The notes under the pieces were generated by a model. The model saw nothing but the letters and a program-made list of their open reading frames with translations, was not told where the DNA came from and did not search any database. The position numbers were made by a program, and so were the translations under genes. Source: Neocallimastix lanati (nom. inval.) (Eukaryota; Neocallimastigomycota; Neocallimastigomycetes; Neocallimastigales; Neocallimastigaceae). Taken from it: a stretch of 32,500 nt of DNA. Of this stretch, positions 10,789 to 19,904 are shown one piece after another (positions within the stretch are counted from its first letter, which is position 1; each line of letters opens with the position of its first letter). Where the stretch lies: contig JACVTC010000025.1 in the NCBI GenBank assembly GCA_016946835.1, forward strand, positions 767,501-800,000. Direction: 5' to 3'.

Positions 10789-11547
10789 AGATATGATCAA
10801 TATCTTTAGTACATTAATTTATTTTGTACATTAAATTATTTAATGTAATTCACGTTTACAAAATAATGCTAATGCATTAAATTATGTAAAATATATTAAT
10901 TTATGAAATTAATTGATTTATGAAAATTAATAATAAATTTATATTTCATATAATATATAAATTTAAAAATATAAAATTAATTTTTAAATAACCTAAAATT
11001 TAGTAATAAAATATTTTAATAATTTTAGTTTAGTTTAATTTTAGTTTAGTTTAATTTTAGTTTAGTTTAATTTTAGTTTAGTTTAATAATCATAAAAATT
11101 AAATAGTAATATATAATTAATAGTATTAATAATAAAAGAATAATAAATAAATAATAAATAAGAACTTATTCAATTTGAGTCAAAACAAATTGAATAAAAA
11201 GCTTATTGAATTAGTTTTAGTTTTTCTATAACTTTATTTAATTTTAGATTAGTTTTTGTTTATTTTATATTGAATATATGTTTAAATAAATAGAAATAGT
11301 ATATTATAATATAATTAAGAAAAAATATAAATACATGTAAAATTATTTTATTAAAAAAAAATGTAGTTGTTATTAACTATTTTGCAGTTAATAACTAATA
11401 AAAAGAATTTTTATAATAAAGTGATTAATAAAAGAATTTTTTTAAAAAAATCAATTTCATTAGAGTATTGTTATTGATAGTGTTGTTTTTGTTTTTTTTT
11501 TTGTTTTTTTTCGTAATTGTAATCTGCTCCATAAGGAACATTTTACA
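10784..11547 (+). repeat. 5' LTR of element B
   Basis: It starts TGTA plus an 8-bp inverted repeat (AAAGATAT...ATATCTTT) and ends TTACA. Four perfect copies of TTTTAGTTTAGTTTAA lie at 11023-11086. The TATA box is at 11326-11333. Confidence 0.95.
11326..11395 (+). promoter_or_regulatory. TATA box, predicted RNA start/self-primer and hairpin in 5' LTR-B
   Basis: TATAAATA (11326-11333) precedes GTAGTTGTTAT (11363-11373) by 37 bases. This 11-mer is exactly complementary to the primer site at 11548-11558. Its last five bases are also the start of a perfect hairpin: GTTATTAAC (11369-11377), a 9-base loop, and GTTAATAAC (11387-11395). Confidence 0.65.
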
Positions 11548-11558
11548 ATAACAACTAC
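11548..11558 (+). other. Primer-binding site of element B (self-primer type)
   Basis: ATAACAACTAC directly follows the LTR and is an exact complement of GTAGTTGTTAT in both LTR-B copies (11363-11373 and 18227-18237). It differs from the element A site at three positions (A6T, C8A and T9C from element A's side, counted in the 11-mer). The LTR partner changes to match. Confidence 0.75.
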
Positions 11559-11971
11559 CTTGTTATAAAAAGTGGAGCACGTTACGATCACGAGATTAGA
11601 GAACTACCAGTTAGAGAACTACCAGTTAGAGAACTACCAGTTAGAAAACTACCAGTTAGAGAATTACCAATTAGAGAACTACCTATTAGAAAACTACCAC
11701 TTGAAGAATTACTAAGAGAAGAAACAAGAAGTAATAATAGAAGAAGTACTATTTGAAGAAGTACTAATTATAATTGCACCCATTAAGTCGCCGCCGTGAT
11801 TACTAATTATATTGGAATATTTGAGATTATTTTTATTTAAACTTATTATTATTATAATAATTTTGTTTACTCGACGGGCACCATTTCAAGCGGTTAGAGC
11901 CAAGTCGACTTTACATAATATTATAATAGTAAATTTAAATAAAAATAATAATCGTATATAAGAATTCTTTT

Positions 11972-12019
<48 letters not shown>

Positions 12020-12080
12020 TATTTTTTTTTTCAAAGTGGAAGAACTTAATATTAGGCAAAGAAACCTCCACATTGAAGAT
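11559..12080 (+). other. Leader of element B
   Basis: It contains the 15-bp minisatellite, a segment shared with the element A leader near 11868-11915, and an expanded A run at about 11977-12015 followed by a T run. The frame of gag is open upstream of the ATG at 12081 but has no earlier ATG. Confidence 0.65.
11596..11700 (+). repeat. 15-bp minisatellite, seven copies, in the element B leader
   Basis: The unit TTAGAGAACTACCAG is repeated seven times; the first three copies are perfect and the last four diverge slightly. It occupies the same place as the unrelated 16-bp array of element A. It would read LENYQ repeats in one frame, but no upstream ATG was found. Confidence 0.9.
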
Positions 12081-15000
12081 ATGCCGGAACGTGGACGAGA
12101 AGAAAAACGGAAGGTCAGTAAGTGTAAAAGAAAACACAAAAATAGATTACAATAACAAAATACAATAAATTTTATTTTATTAAAAAATTTTTTATTAAAA
12201 TATATTTTATTAATATTTAATAGTTATTCGTTAAAAAATAACAATTACATCGAGAAAAAATGTGAAAAGTATCTTCTATTTATACTTTTCCTAAATACAT
12301 TGATAATATATTATTTTATTTAAATTACATATATTTTAATAAAAAACTATCCTAATGAATTTTATTAAATAATAAATTTATAAACTATAACTAAATTTAG
12401 AAAAATATAATTATTAATTAAACTAAATACTAAATAATTAAAATTAAGTACATTTATTATCTATTTATTATTTTAATATTATAAGTAAAGTCTTTATTTA
12501 TTTTCGATTTAAAAACAATGTTAAAGGAGTCATGATTAAATTTTGAAACTTAATTTTCACAAAATAAATTATTAATTTATTTTGTTTTAAACTTTAATTA
12601 ATTCATTTAAATTATTTTACAACAATAATTTTCTCAGAATTAAAATTTATAAAAATTATTACATTAAAAATTTATCTTGTGGCTTAAAGAATATAATTCA
12701 AAATTTTAGTTCATATGATTTATTTACTTTGTTTATTATTTTATAAATCAAAGAATAATTTACATTTTTGAATTACACAAGAAAAATTTTTAATTTAAAA
12801 TGTGATTGGGATAATCACATCTTTACAGTAAGCCACCGATTTTTAACGGTGAAAGAAAAGAACTTAAAGGGTTCCTCACAATTGTAAATATGAACTTTGA
12901 GGATACCCCAGATGACTTTCCAGACGATAGATCAAAGGTTAGATTTATAACCTCATTCTTAAGAGGTGATCTTTTAAATTGGGCCTCAAATCTATGGGAT
13001 AATGAAGATCCCTTGATCGATAATTTAAATAATTTTAAAAGGGAACTTAAAATTAATTATGGGGATCCAGAAGTGGAGACAATTGTGGCTAATGGTAAAT
13101 TAGATACCATTCGTCAGAAAAAATATGGGCAAGTGTTAGAATATATTAACCAGTTCAAAACAACTTGCCAAAATTCGGACTTCAACGAATCAGCCAAAAT
13201 TTATATGTTTCTTAAAGGATTACATTACAAAATGAGGGAACAATTAGCCGTTGTTAACCCAAATCCAGATTCCCTTAACAAGTTGTATACTGATGTAATT
13301 CAAATTGAAAATTTGTCAAAGCGAACTAATCTTGTTGAATTCTATTATAATCAGCAACGAGTTAGAAATTCGCAACAAAACAGTAACCACAACCAGAGAA
13401 ATAGTAGTCGTCGTGATGATCCTATGGATGTTGATTTATTTAGGATCAAAAATGATAGATATAGAAGATACAACCAGAACTATAATCAAAATTTATATGT
13501 TGAAAATAAAAGAGACTTTTCTGAAGAAAAGAAAAAAGGTCTTTGTTTTTTATGTAAACAACCAGGACACTTACAGTTTAATTGTCCTAACAGAAAAAGA
13601 CCTTCTGGAGTTAAACACAAGAATAAAATTAGAGAAACAGATGAAAATCTTCCATCGGCAAAATTAAGAAGAATTAGAATGATCAAGGAATCCGATGATG
13701 CTCAAAAAATTAGAGCTATTACTGATGAAGAAAATGCTATGAATAAAAGAAAGAACAATATAATTACTTTCTATATAAAAACAAATGATATTGAAGAAGT
13801 TCCAGTTAGGGTTCTTATCGACTCTGACTCGGATTTGAATTTTATTCATCCTTCGTTCGTTAATAAAAACAAAATTAAATTGAATGAAGTTAAAAGATCT
13901 TTCAATGTTACTGGACTAGGATATGGTATCTCTACCATCTACGAACAAACTGAAAAGTGTATCTTACGATTCAAGAACCATTTTGAAGTTATTCAACTCT
14001 ATGCACTTTATATTCCTGATGTAGATATCATTCTAGGTATTCCTTGGATTGAAAAGCATTGTCCAATGAATTATCATGATTCAAGAAAAATATCCTTTCC
14101 TTCTGGTTATTGCGCTAGGAACTGTAATAATGGTAAAAGAAAAAGAAAAAACAAAAATAGAAGCAAGAAAGGTTCAAAGAAGTGTAAGATCGATATCGAA
14201 CCTGAAGAAGAAATTTCCTATGAACCAAGTACTCCATATAAGTGTAAACCCCTCTGGGATTCCGAATCAGAAAGCGAAGCTGAATACGTCCGTGGAAGAA
14301 AAGTTAGAACCATTAATGATAGTGATAGTGATAGTGATAGTGATAGTATTAATATTAGTGTTAAAGATAATGATTGTAGTAAAGAAAAAATTAACTTTTG
14401 TAATTTTAAAGAACTTAGTACAATAGATAAAATCAAAAAATCATGTAATTTTATTAAATCATGTAAAAATGAAATTTTAAATAAAGAAAGTAAATTGGTC
14501 GCCGAACCAACAAACTATTTTTTTTCTTATCAAAATTGTGTATTAGACAATTTATGTAACTGTCTGATTATTCAGAATTTAGATAATAATAATATTGTTA
14601 ACGATAGTGATAATAAAATTTCTATTCCTCCTTGTTATCTCGATTATATTGAAGTTTTTGATGAAAAGAATTGTGATAAATTACCTCCCCATAGAGAATA
14701 TGATTGTGAAATAAATTTAAAGGATAATTCAATTCTATTCTATGGTCCTATTTATCCTTTAACAGAAGCAGAAAGGGATGAATTGAAAAAGTATATTAAA
14801 GAAAACTTAGCAAAAGGATTTATTAGAAAATCCAAATCACCAGCTGGTGCCCCTGTATTATTTGTTAAAAAGAAAGATGGCACTTTAAGATTATGTATTG
14901 ATTACAGAAAATTAAATGAAATGACTATTAGAAATTCATATCCTTTACCATTAATAAGTGAATTAATTGACAGAGTTAAAGGTGCTAAATATTTTACTAA

Positions 15001-15172
15001 GTTAGATCTTAAATCTGCATATAACTTAGTAAGAATAAAAGAAGGTGATGAGTATAAGACTGCTTTTAGAACTCGTTATGGACATTATGAATATCTTGTT
15101 ATGCCTTTTGGGTTAAAGAATGCACCTGCTACATTTCAACATTTTATAAAGATGTTCTTAGTGACTACTTAG
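12081..15172 (+). pseudogene. gag: Element B Gag-protease and N-terminal RT (interrupted)
   Basis: The first codons are at 12081-12122 (MPERGREEKRK...). The frame is then interrupted by solo LTR-C and resumes at 12833 with [15 protein letters not shown], aligning with PPLFSGATKDLDGFL of element A. Capsid-like Gag, a CCHC knuckle ([14 protein letters not shown], about 13541-13585) and a protease follow. The protease reads IDSDSD, with GAC at 13826-13828 in place of the invariant Gly of the DSG triad, so it is probably inactive. Gag continues into RT in one frame without a stop, as in single-ORF Tf1-type elements. The frame ends at a TAG (15170) after a 1-base deletion at about 15150 compared with element A. 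Confidence 0.88.
12123..12827 (-). mobile_element. Solo LTR-C (third related LTR family), antisense, inserted in element B gag
   Basis: This 705-bp AT-rich block runs TGTAAAAG...CTTTACA and is flanked by the perfect 5-bp duplication GTAAG (12118-12122 and 12828-12832). Skipping it with one GTAAG restores the gag frame. On the - strand it starts TGTAAAGAT, as LTR-A and LTR-B do, followed by an 8-bp inverted repeat (ATGTGATT...AATCACAT). It has the same kind of 9-9-9 hairpin (arms 12264-12272 and 12282-12290) at the same relative position (about 76% along), preceded by ATGTATTTAG. No internal region is present, so it is a solo LTR left by recombination. A spliceosomal intron was considered, but every GT-AG choice tried gives a stop or the wrong frame. 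Confidence 0.88.
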
Positions 15173-17628
15173 ATGATTTTGTTATCTCATATATCGACGA
15201 TATTCATATTTATTCAAATAACTTAGAAGAACATCATGAAAATGTTAGAAAAGTGTTGAAAAAACTTTTAGATAATAATTTATATGTTAAACTAGAAAAA
15301 TGTGAATTCGATGTAACGGAAACCTCCTTCCTGGGTTACATCATATCTAAAGATGGTCTTAAACCTGATCCTGAAAAAATTAAAGCTATTTTAGATTGGC
15401 CTGTACCTACTAATGTCAAAGAAGTTCAGTCATTTATTGGACTTTGTAATTATTATAGAGTTTTCATTAAAGATTTTGCCAAAATAGCTTTACCAATACA
15501 TAAACTCACTCGTAAAAATGTACCTTTTATTTGGGGACCTGAGCAACAGAATGCTTTTGTTAAATTGAAAGAACTCTTCACATCTGCTCCAATTTTAATT
15601 AATCCTGATAGTAATAAACCGTTTATCGTTGAAACTGATGCTAGTAACTTTGCAGTTGGAGCTGTACTTTCTCAAGAAGTTGATGGCAATCTCCATCCAG
15701 TTGCCTTTATTTCTTCGAGTTTGACTAAGTCTCAAAGAAACTACCCCATTTATGATAAGGAACTTCTCGCTATTAAAGTTGCTTTAGAGCAATGGCGTCA
15801 CTTTTTAGAGGGTGCTCGTCATCCCTTTACTATTTACACTGATCATAAAAATTTAACATTTCCTAGAAAACCGGAAATGCTTTCGCAACGTCAAATTAGA
15901 TGGTATGAATTTTTATCTCGTTTTGATTTTAATATTGTCTATAGATCTGGGAAAAAATCGGGTAAACCTGATTTACTATCTAGGAGAAGTGATCATTTAT
16001 TTAATTTTGAATTTAATTCTTCTTGTCGTGTTATTAACTGTTTTACTATTAATAATGATACCCTTGCTAATTCTATTTTGAATGCTCTTGAGAATGATGA
16101 ATTCTATAATTCTGTTAAATCTTCCTTATCTATTAATAATGCTGTTAACCCTAAAATTCAAAATATTAATAAATTTATGATTGATAAAGAAGGATTTTTA
16201 CTTTTTAATAATCTGATTTATGTTCCTAAATCGATTCGAACGAGAGTTCTTGAACTCCATCATGACTCTCCTACTGCTGGTCATTTTGGTGTTTCTAAGA
16301 CTCAAGAATTACTTAGCCGCAATTTTTGGTGGCCTAATTTTTCTCTTGATGTTAAAAAATTTATTAAGTCTTGTGAAGTTTGCTGTAAATCAAAAATTCC
16401 TAGACACAAGCCATATGGACTTCTTTCACCCTTGTCCACTCCTAATAGAGCTTGGTCTGATATTTCTATGGATTTTATCGTTGAATTACCTAAGTCTAAA
16501 GATATGACTACAATTATGGTTGTTGTTGATCGTTTGACTAAAATGGCTCATTTTATTCCTTTTCGTTGTCTTCCTACTGCTTCAATTGCTGCTGATGCTT
16601 TTATCTCGAATATTTTTAAATTACATGGTTTCCCTGATTCTATTATTTCTGATAGAGGATCGCAATTTACATCTGAATTTTGGAATCGCTTATGTAAACT
16701 TCTTGATATTACTCATTCTCTTTCTACCTCCAACCATCCGGAGACTGATGGTCAAACGGAGAGGGTGAACGGAATATTGGAACAATATCTTCGTTGTTTC
16801 ATAAATGAAAGGCAAAATAATTGGGTCGATTTACTACCTTTCGCTGAATTCGCTTACAATAATATTTTACATCAATCTATAAATCAATCACCATTCTTCG
16901 CAAACTATGGTTTTAATCCTAAATTTAGTCCTGAGATTCCATCCTCAGAAAGACCAAGTAGAGCTGAAAAAAGAATATTAGATATTAATAAAAATATTGA
17001 ATTTTTAAAAAGAAACTTAGAAGAAGCTAAGAAAACTTATAAAAAATACGCCGATTTGAAAAGACTTCCTTCCCCTAATTTCGAAGTCGGTAAAAAAGTT
17101 TGGTTACTTAAAGGATCTACTACTAAGAATGTTAAAAGAAAACTAGCCGATCAATTGATAGGTCCTTTTGAAATAATTGAAAAAGTTAGTCCCTTAGCGT
17201 ACAAACTTAAACTACCTAATAATATGCATTGTCATCCAATTTTTCATATTTCTTTACTTGAAACTTATTATGAGAATGAATTTGAAGATAGAAATATTAA
17301 TAAACGAAAGAGTATAAATTTTAATACAAATAATTCCGATATGATTCTAGATAAAATAATTAATATGAGAACTTATAAAGGAAAGAATCGTTTTCTTATC
17401 TCTTGGAAAGGATCAAATGAAGACTCTTGGATAGATGAAGATCAAATTTTAGATAAACAATTAATTCAGGAATACTTTAGAAAAAATAAGAAAAATAAAA
17501 CAAGAACAAAGGATCAAGAATCTATTAAGAATGATGATCATGCCAATGATTTCATTGTAAGACATAAATATCAACCCTTTGTTATAGAACTTCCCTCAAG
17601 AAATGATTCTCGCAGGAGCTCGACTTAA
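15151..17628 (+). pseudogene. pol: Element B Pol remainder: RT catalytic part, RNase H, integrase, chromodomain-like tail
   Basis: The frame continues directly after the 1-base deletion; an internal ATG at 15253 is not a real start. The RT catalytic YIDD is at 15190-15201. RNase H (ETDASNFAVGA, YTDHKNL), integrase (CEVCC, SMDFIVELPK, IISDRGSQF, ETDGQTERVNGILE), GPF module (IGPFEIIEK) and chromodomain-like segment (NRFLISWKG...EDSWIDEDQI) are all intact. It ends SRRSST-stop at 17626-17628, the same tail as element A. The purine tract overlaps the stop codon. Confidence 0.92.
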
Positions 17629-17637
17629 AGGGCGAGA
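17627..17637 (+). other. Polypurine tract of element B
   Basis: AAAGGGCGAGA lies one base before the 3' LTR. The same 11-mer precedes the 3' LTR of element A. It would prime plus-strand DNA synthesis. Confidence 0.75.
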
Positions 17638-17638
17638 T

Positions 17639-18410
17639 TGTAAAGATATGATCAATATCTTTAGTACATTAATTAATTTATTTTGTACATTAAATTATTT
17701 AATTTAATGTAATTCACGTTTACAAAATAATGCTAATGCATTAAATTATGTAAAATATATTAATTTATGAAATTAATTGATTTATGAAAATTAATAATAA
17801 ATTTATATTTCATATAATATATAAATTTAAAAATATAAAATTAATTTTTAAATAACCTAAAATTTAGTAATAAAATATTTTAATAATTTTAGTTTAGTTT
17901 AATTTTAGTTTAGTTTAATTTTAGTTTAGTTTAATTTTAGTTTAGTTTAATAATCATAAAAATTAAATAGTAATATATAATTAATAGTATTAATAATAAA
18001 AGAATAATAAATAAATAATAAATAAGAACTTATTCAATTTGAGTCAAAACAAATTGAATAAAAAGCTTATTGAATTAGTTTTAGTTTTTCTATAACTTTA
18101 TTTAATTTTAGATTAGTTTTTGTTTATTTTATATTGAATATATGTTTAAATAAATAGAAATAGTATATTATAATATAATTAAGAAAAAATATAAATACAT
18201 GTAAAATTATTCTATTAAAAAAAAATGTAGTTGTTATTAACTATTTTGCAGTTAATAACTAATAAAAAGAATTTTTATAATAAAGTGATTAATAAAAGAA
18301 TTTTTTTAAAAAAATCAATTTCATTAGAGTATTGTTATTGATAGTGTTGTTTTTGTTGTTTTTTTGTTTTTTTTCGTAATTGTAATCTGCTCCATAAGGA
18401 ACATTTTACA
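17639..18410 (+). repeat. 3' LTR of element B
   Basis: It is 772 bp and pairs with 10784-11547. TATA box at 18190-18197; intact 11-mer self-primer at 18227-18237; four-copy 16-bp repeat at 17887-17950. Confidence 0.95.
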
Positions 18411-18415
18411 ACCAG

Positions 18416-18456
18416 CAAATGGACTAAATCGTATGTCTCGCAGGAGCTCGACTTAA
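18416..18456 (+). pseudogene. pol: C-terminal tail of element A Pol, cut off by element B
   Basis: After element B and its duplication, the interrupted Pol frame of element A continues for about a dozen codons to TAA at 18454-18456. It ends in the same RRSST-stop as element B. This shows that element B landed inside the last codons of element A rather than beside it. Confidence 0.85.
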
Positions 18457-18465
18457 AGGGCGAGA
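18455..18465 (+). other. Polypurine tract of element A
   Basis: AAAGGGCGAGA is identical to that of element B, overlaps the Pol stop codon and sits one base before the 3' LTR. Confidence 0.75.
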
Positions 18466-18466
18466 T

Positions 18467-19090
18467 TGTAAAGATTTAATAAATCTTTAATACATTAAAT
18501 AGCTTAATTTTTCGTACAATTAATTTATTTAATGTATATGAATTATTTTTTTAATATAAAATTTATTGAAATAAAATTTAATTATTTTTTTAAATTGAAA
18601 ATATTTTTTAATTAGTTTAGTTAATTTAGTTTAGTTTTAAATAGTTAAATATTAATTTAGGAATAATCTTAAATAGTTAATATTTATAAAAATAGTTTTT
18701 CAATATTAAATATATAATTAAAATTATTATAAGTATTAAAATAATAAATAAAATAAAGAGTTTAAAAAATTAATTTTAGTTTTAGTAAATTAATAAATAA
18801 TAAAAATTATTAATTAAAAAATCTTTTGTTTATAAATAAATAGTTTTATATATATTATTAAATAACATCATATATTAATATTGTAATAAGAAAAAATATA
18901 AATACATGTAATTTTTCTTAATTAAATCGATGTATTAGTTATTAACTATTTTACAGTTAATAACATAAAAGAAGTTTATAATTAATAAAAGAATTTATTA
19001 ATAAAAGAAATTACTTTAATTTTATTTGTTTAAATTGTAGTGTTTTTTTTTATTGTTATAATCTGTTTTTTTATTGACGGATTCATTACA
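18467..19090 (+). repeat. 3' LTR of element A
   Basis: It is 624 bp and nearly identical to 4808-5429. It keeps the intact self-primer GTATTAGTTAT (18932-18942) and a perfect hairpin (18938-18946 and 18956-18964). It is followed by the TTCTT duplication. Confidence 0.95.
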
Positions 19091-19095
19091 TTCTT

Positions 19096-19485
19096 AATAT
19101 TAGAGTTTTAACTGAAATATATTCTGGACACGGATATATAAATCCCATTTCTTTAGAAATTTCATTATATAGTCTTTTTCGTTTTATATCAAAAGGATTT
19201 GAATGTTTTTTAATTTCATCTTTAATTTTATGTTTCATTACAGATAGGGATACACTGTATTCGTTTCCAGGATGATTATGTAAACTCTCATATTTTAAGA
19301 TTTCTTTCTCATTATTTAAAATAATAAAAGATTTACATTTATTATTTTTTTTATATTCGGTACATTTATAAACTCTTGAATTATCTTTCCTTGAATGTGA
19401 AAAATTAAATTTATATTGTTTATTAATAATGATTTGTTCTTCTCCTTTGTTAGACTCACTTATAAATAGTTATGTTTTCTTCCAT
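19096..19485 (-). pseudogene. MULE transposase, N-terminal FLYWCH-type zinc-binding part (cut off)
   Basis: On the - strand an ATG at 19485 opens MEENITIYK. A one-base shift near 19459 leads into a frame open to the element A junction. It encodes YKFNFSHSRKDNSRVYKC...CKSFIIL...SLHNHPG, a C...C...HxH arrangement typical of the FLYWCH/WRKY-like finger that precedes MULE catalytic cores. The frame ends at the TTCTT duplication and continues without loss of phase at 4802, giving ...TLILRSINKKLP across the joint. The finger would bind transposon ends. The gene is dead because of the insertion and at least two single-base shifts. Confidence 0.82.
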
Positions 19486-19904
19486 TTATAAATTTTAATA
19501 TATAATTTTTAATTATATCTTTTAAATTATTATATTAATTATCTAAATATTATTTTTTAATATTAATTCTGAACAATTAAATATTCAATTTTTTTTAAAA
19601 GATAAAAAGTATTTTAATTATTTCTTTTTCTTTTAATTTTTTTTTAAAAAAAAAAAAAAAAAAAACAGATACATAAAGTATATATGAAAATATTTTTATT
19701 TTTATTATTTAAAAATAAATTATTTATTTAATGTATATAAAAAAAATTTAATTATTTATTTATTCTAAATTAATATTAATTATTTTTTTTTAATATATAC
19801 TAATAAAGAATTTATGAATTAATTATTTATTTTATTTATATTATAATCTAATTAAATTATTAACTTTTAAGTCTTTTTAAAACAACAAATATATATAGCA
19901 TTTT
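19486..19904. other. AT-rich non-coding stretch inside the presumed MULE
   Basis: Only A/T runs and short TTTATT repeats are seen. There is no ORF or motif apart from the upstream flank of the transposase start. Confidence 0.6.

Larger units (their letters stand above)
10784..18410 (+). mobile_element. Element B: second Ty3/gypsy LTR retrotransposon, nested in element A
   Basis: LTRs are at 10784-11547 and 17639-18410 and differ by two substitutions, two short insertions (4 and 5 bp) and one T-run change. Flanking 5-mers ACCAA (10779-10783) and ACCAG (18411-18415) are an imperfect duplication. The coding part is clearly homologous to element A (most RT and integrase residues shared), but the LTRs are a different family. 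Total length is 7627 bp, of which 710 bp is the solo LTR-C insertion plus duplication. The element is disabled by a 1-base deletion in RT, a protease active-site change and LTR-C. Confidence 0.93.
4808..19090 (+). mobile_element. Element A: Ty3/gypsy LTR retrotransposon (Tf1-like, chromovirus type), containing element B
   Basis: LTRs are at 4808-5429 and 18467-19090 and differ by only two substitutions and two one-base length changes in A/T runs. The direct duplication TTCTT flanks it (4803-4807 and 19091-19095). LTR ends are TGTAAAG...TTACA. The order inside is primer site, leader, Gag-protease frame, Pol frame, purine tract and LTR. Element B is inserted 3' of almost all of Pol (10784-18410), with imperfect duplication ACCAA/ACCAG. 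Without B the element is about 6.65 kb. It sits in the transposase gene of the MULE, whose frame stays open across the junction if A and one TTCTT are skipped. The near-identity of the LTRs implies a recent insertion. Confidence 0.93.

Noticed and set aside
12114-12828. The insert in element B gag read as a spliceosomal intron (GTCAGT or GTAAGT...TTTACAG)
   Set aside because: Splicing at these sites gives an immediate stop or the wrong frame. The GTAAG duplication, LTR-like ends and shared LTR architecture explain it better as a solo LTR.
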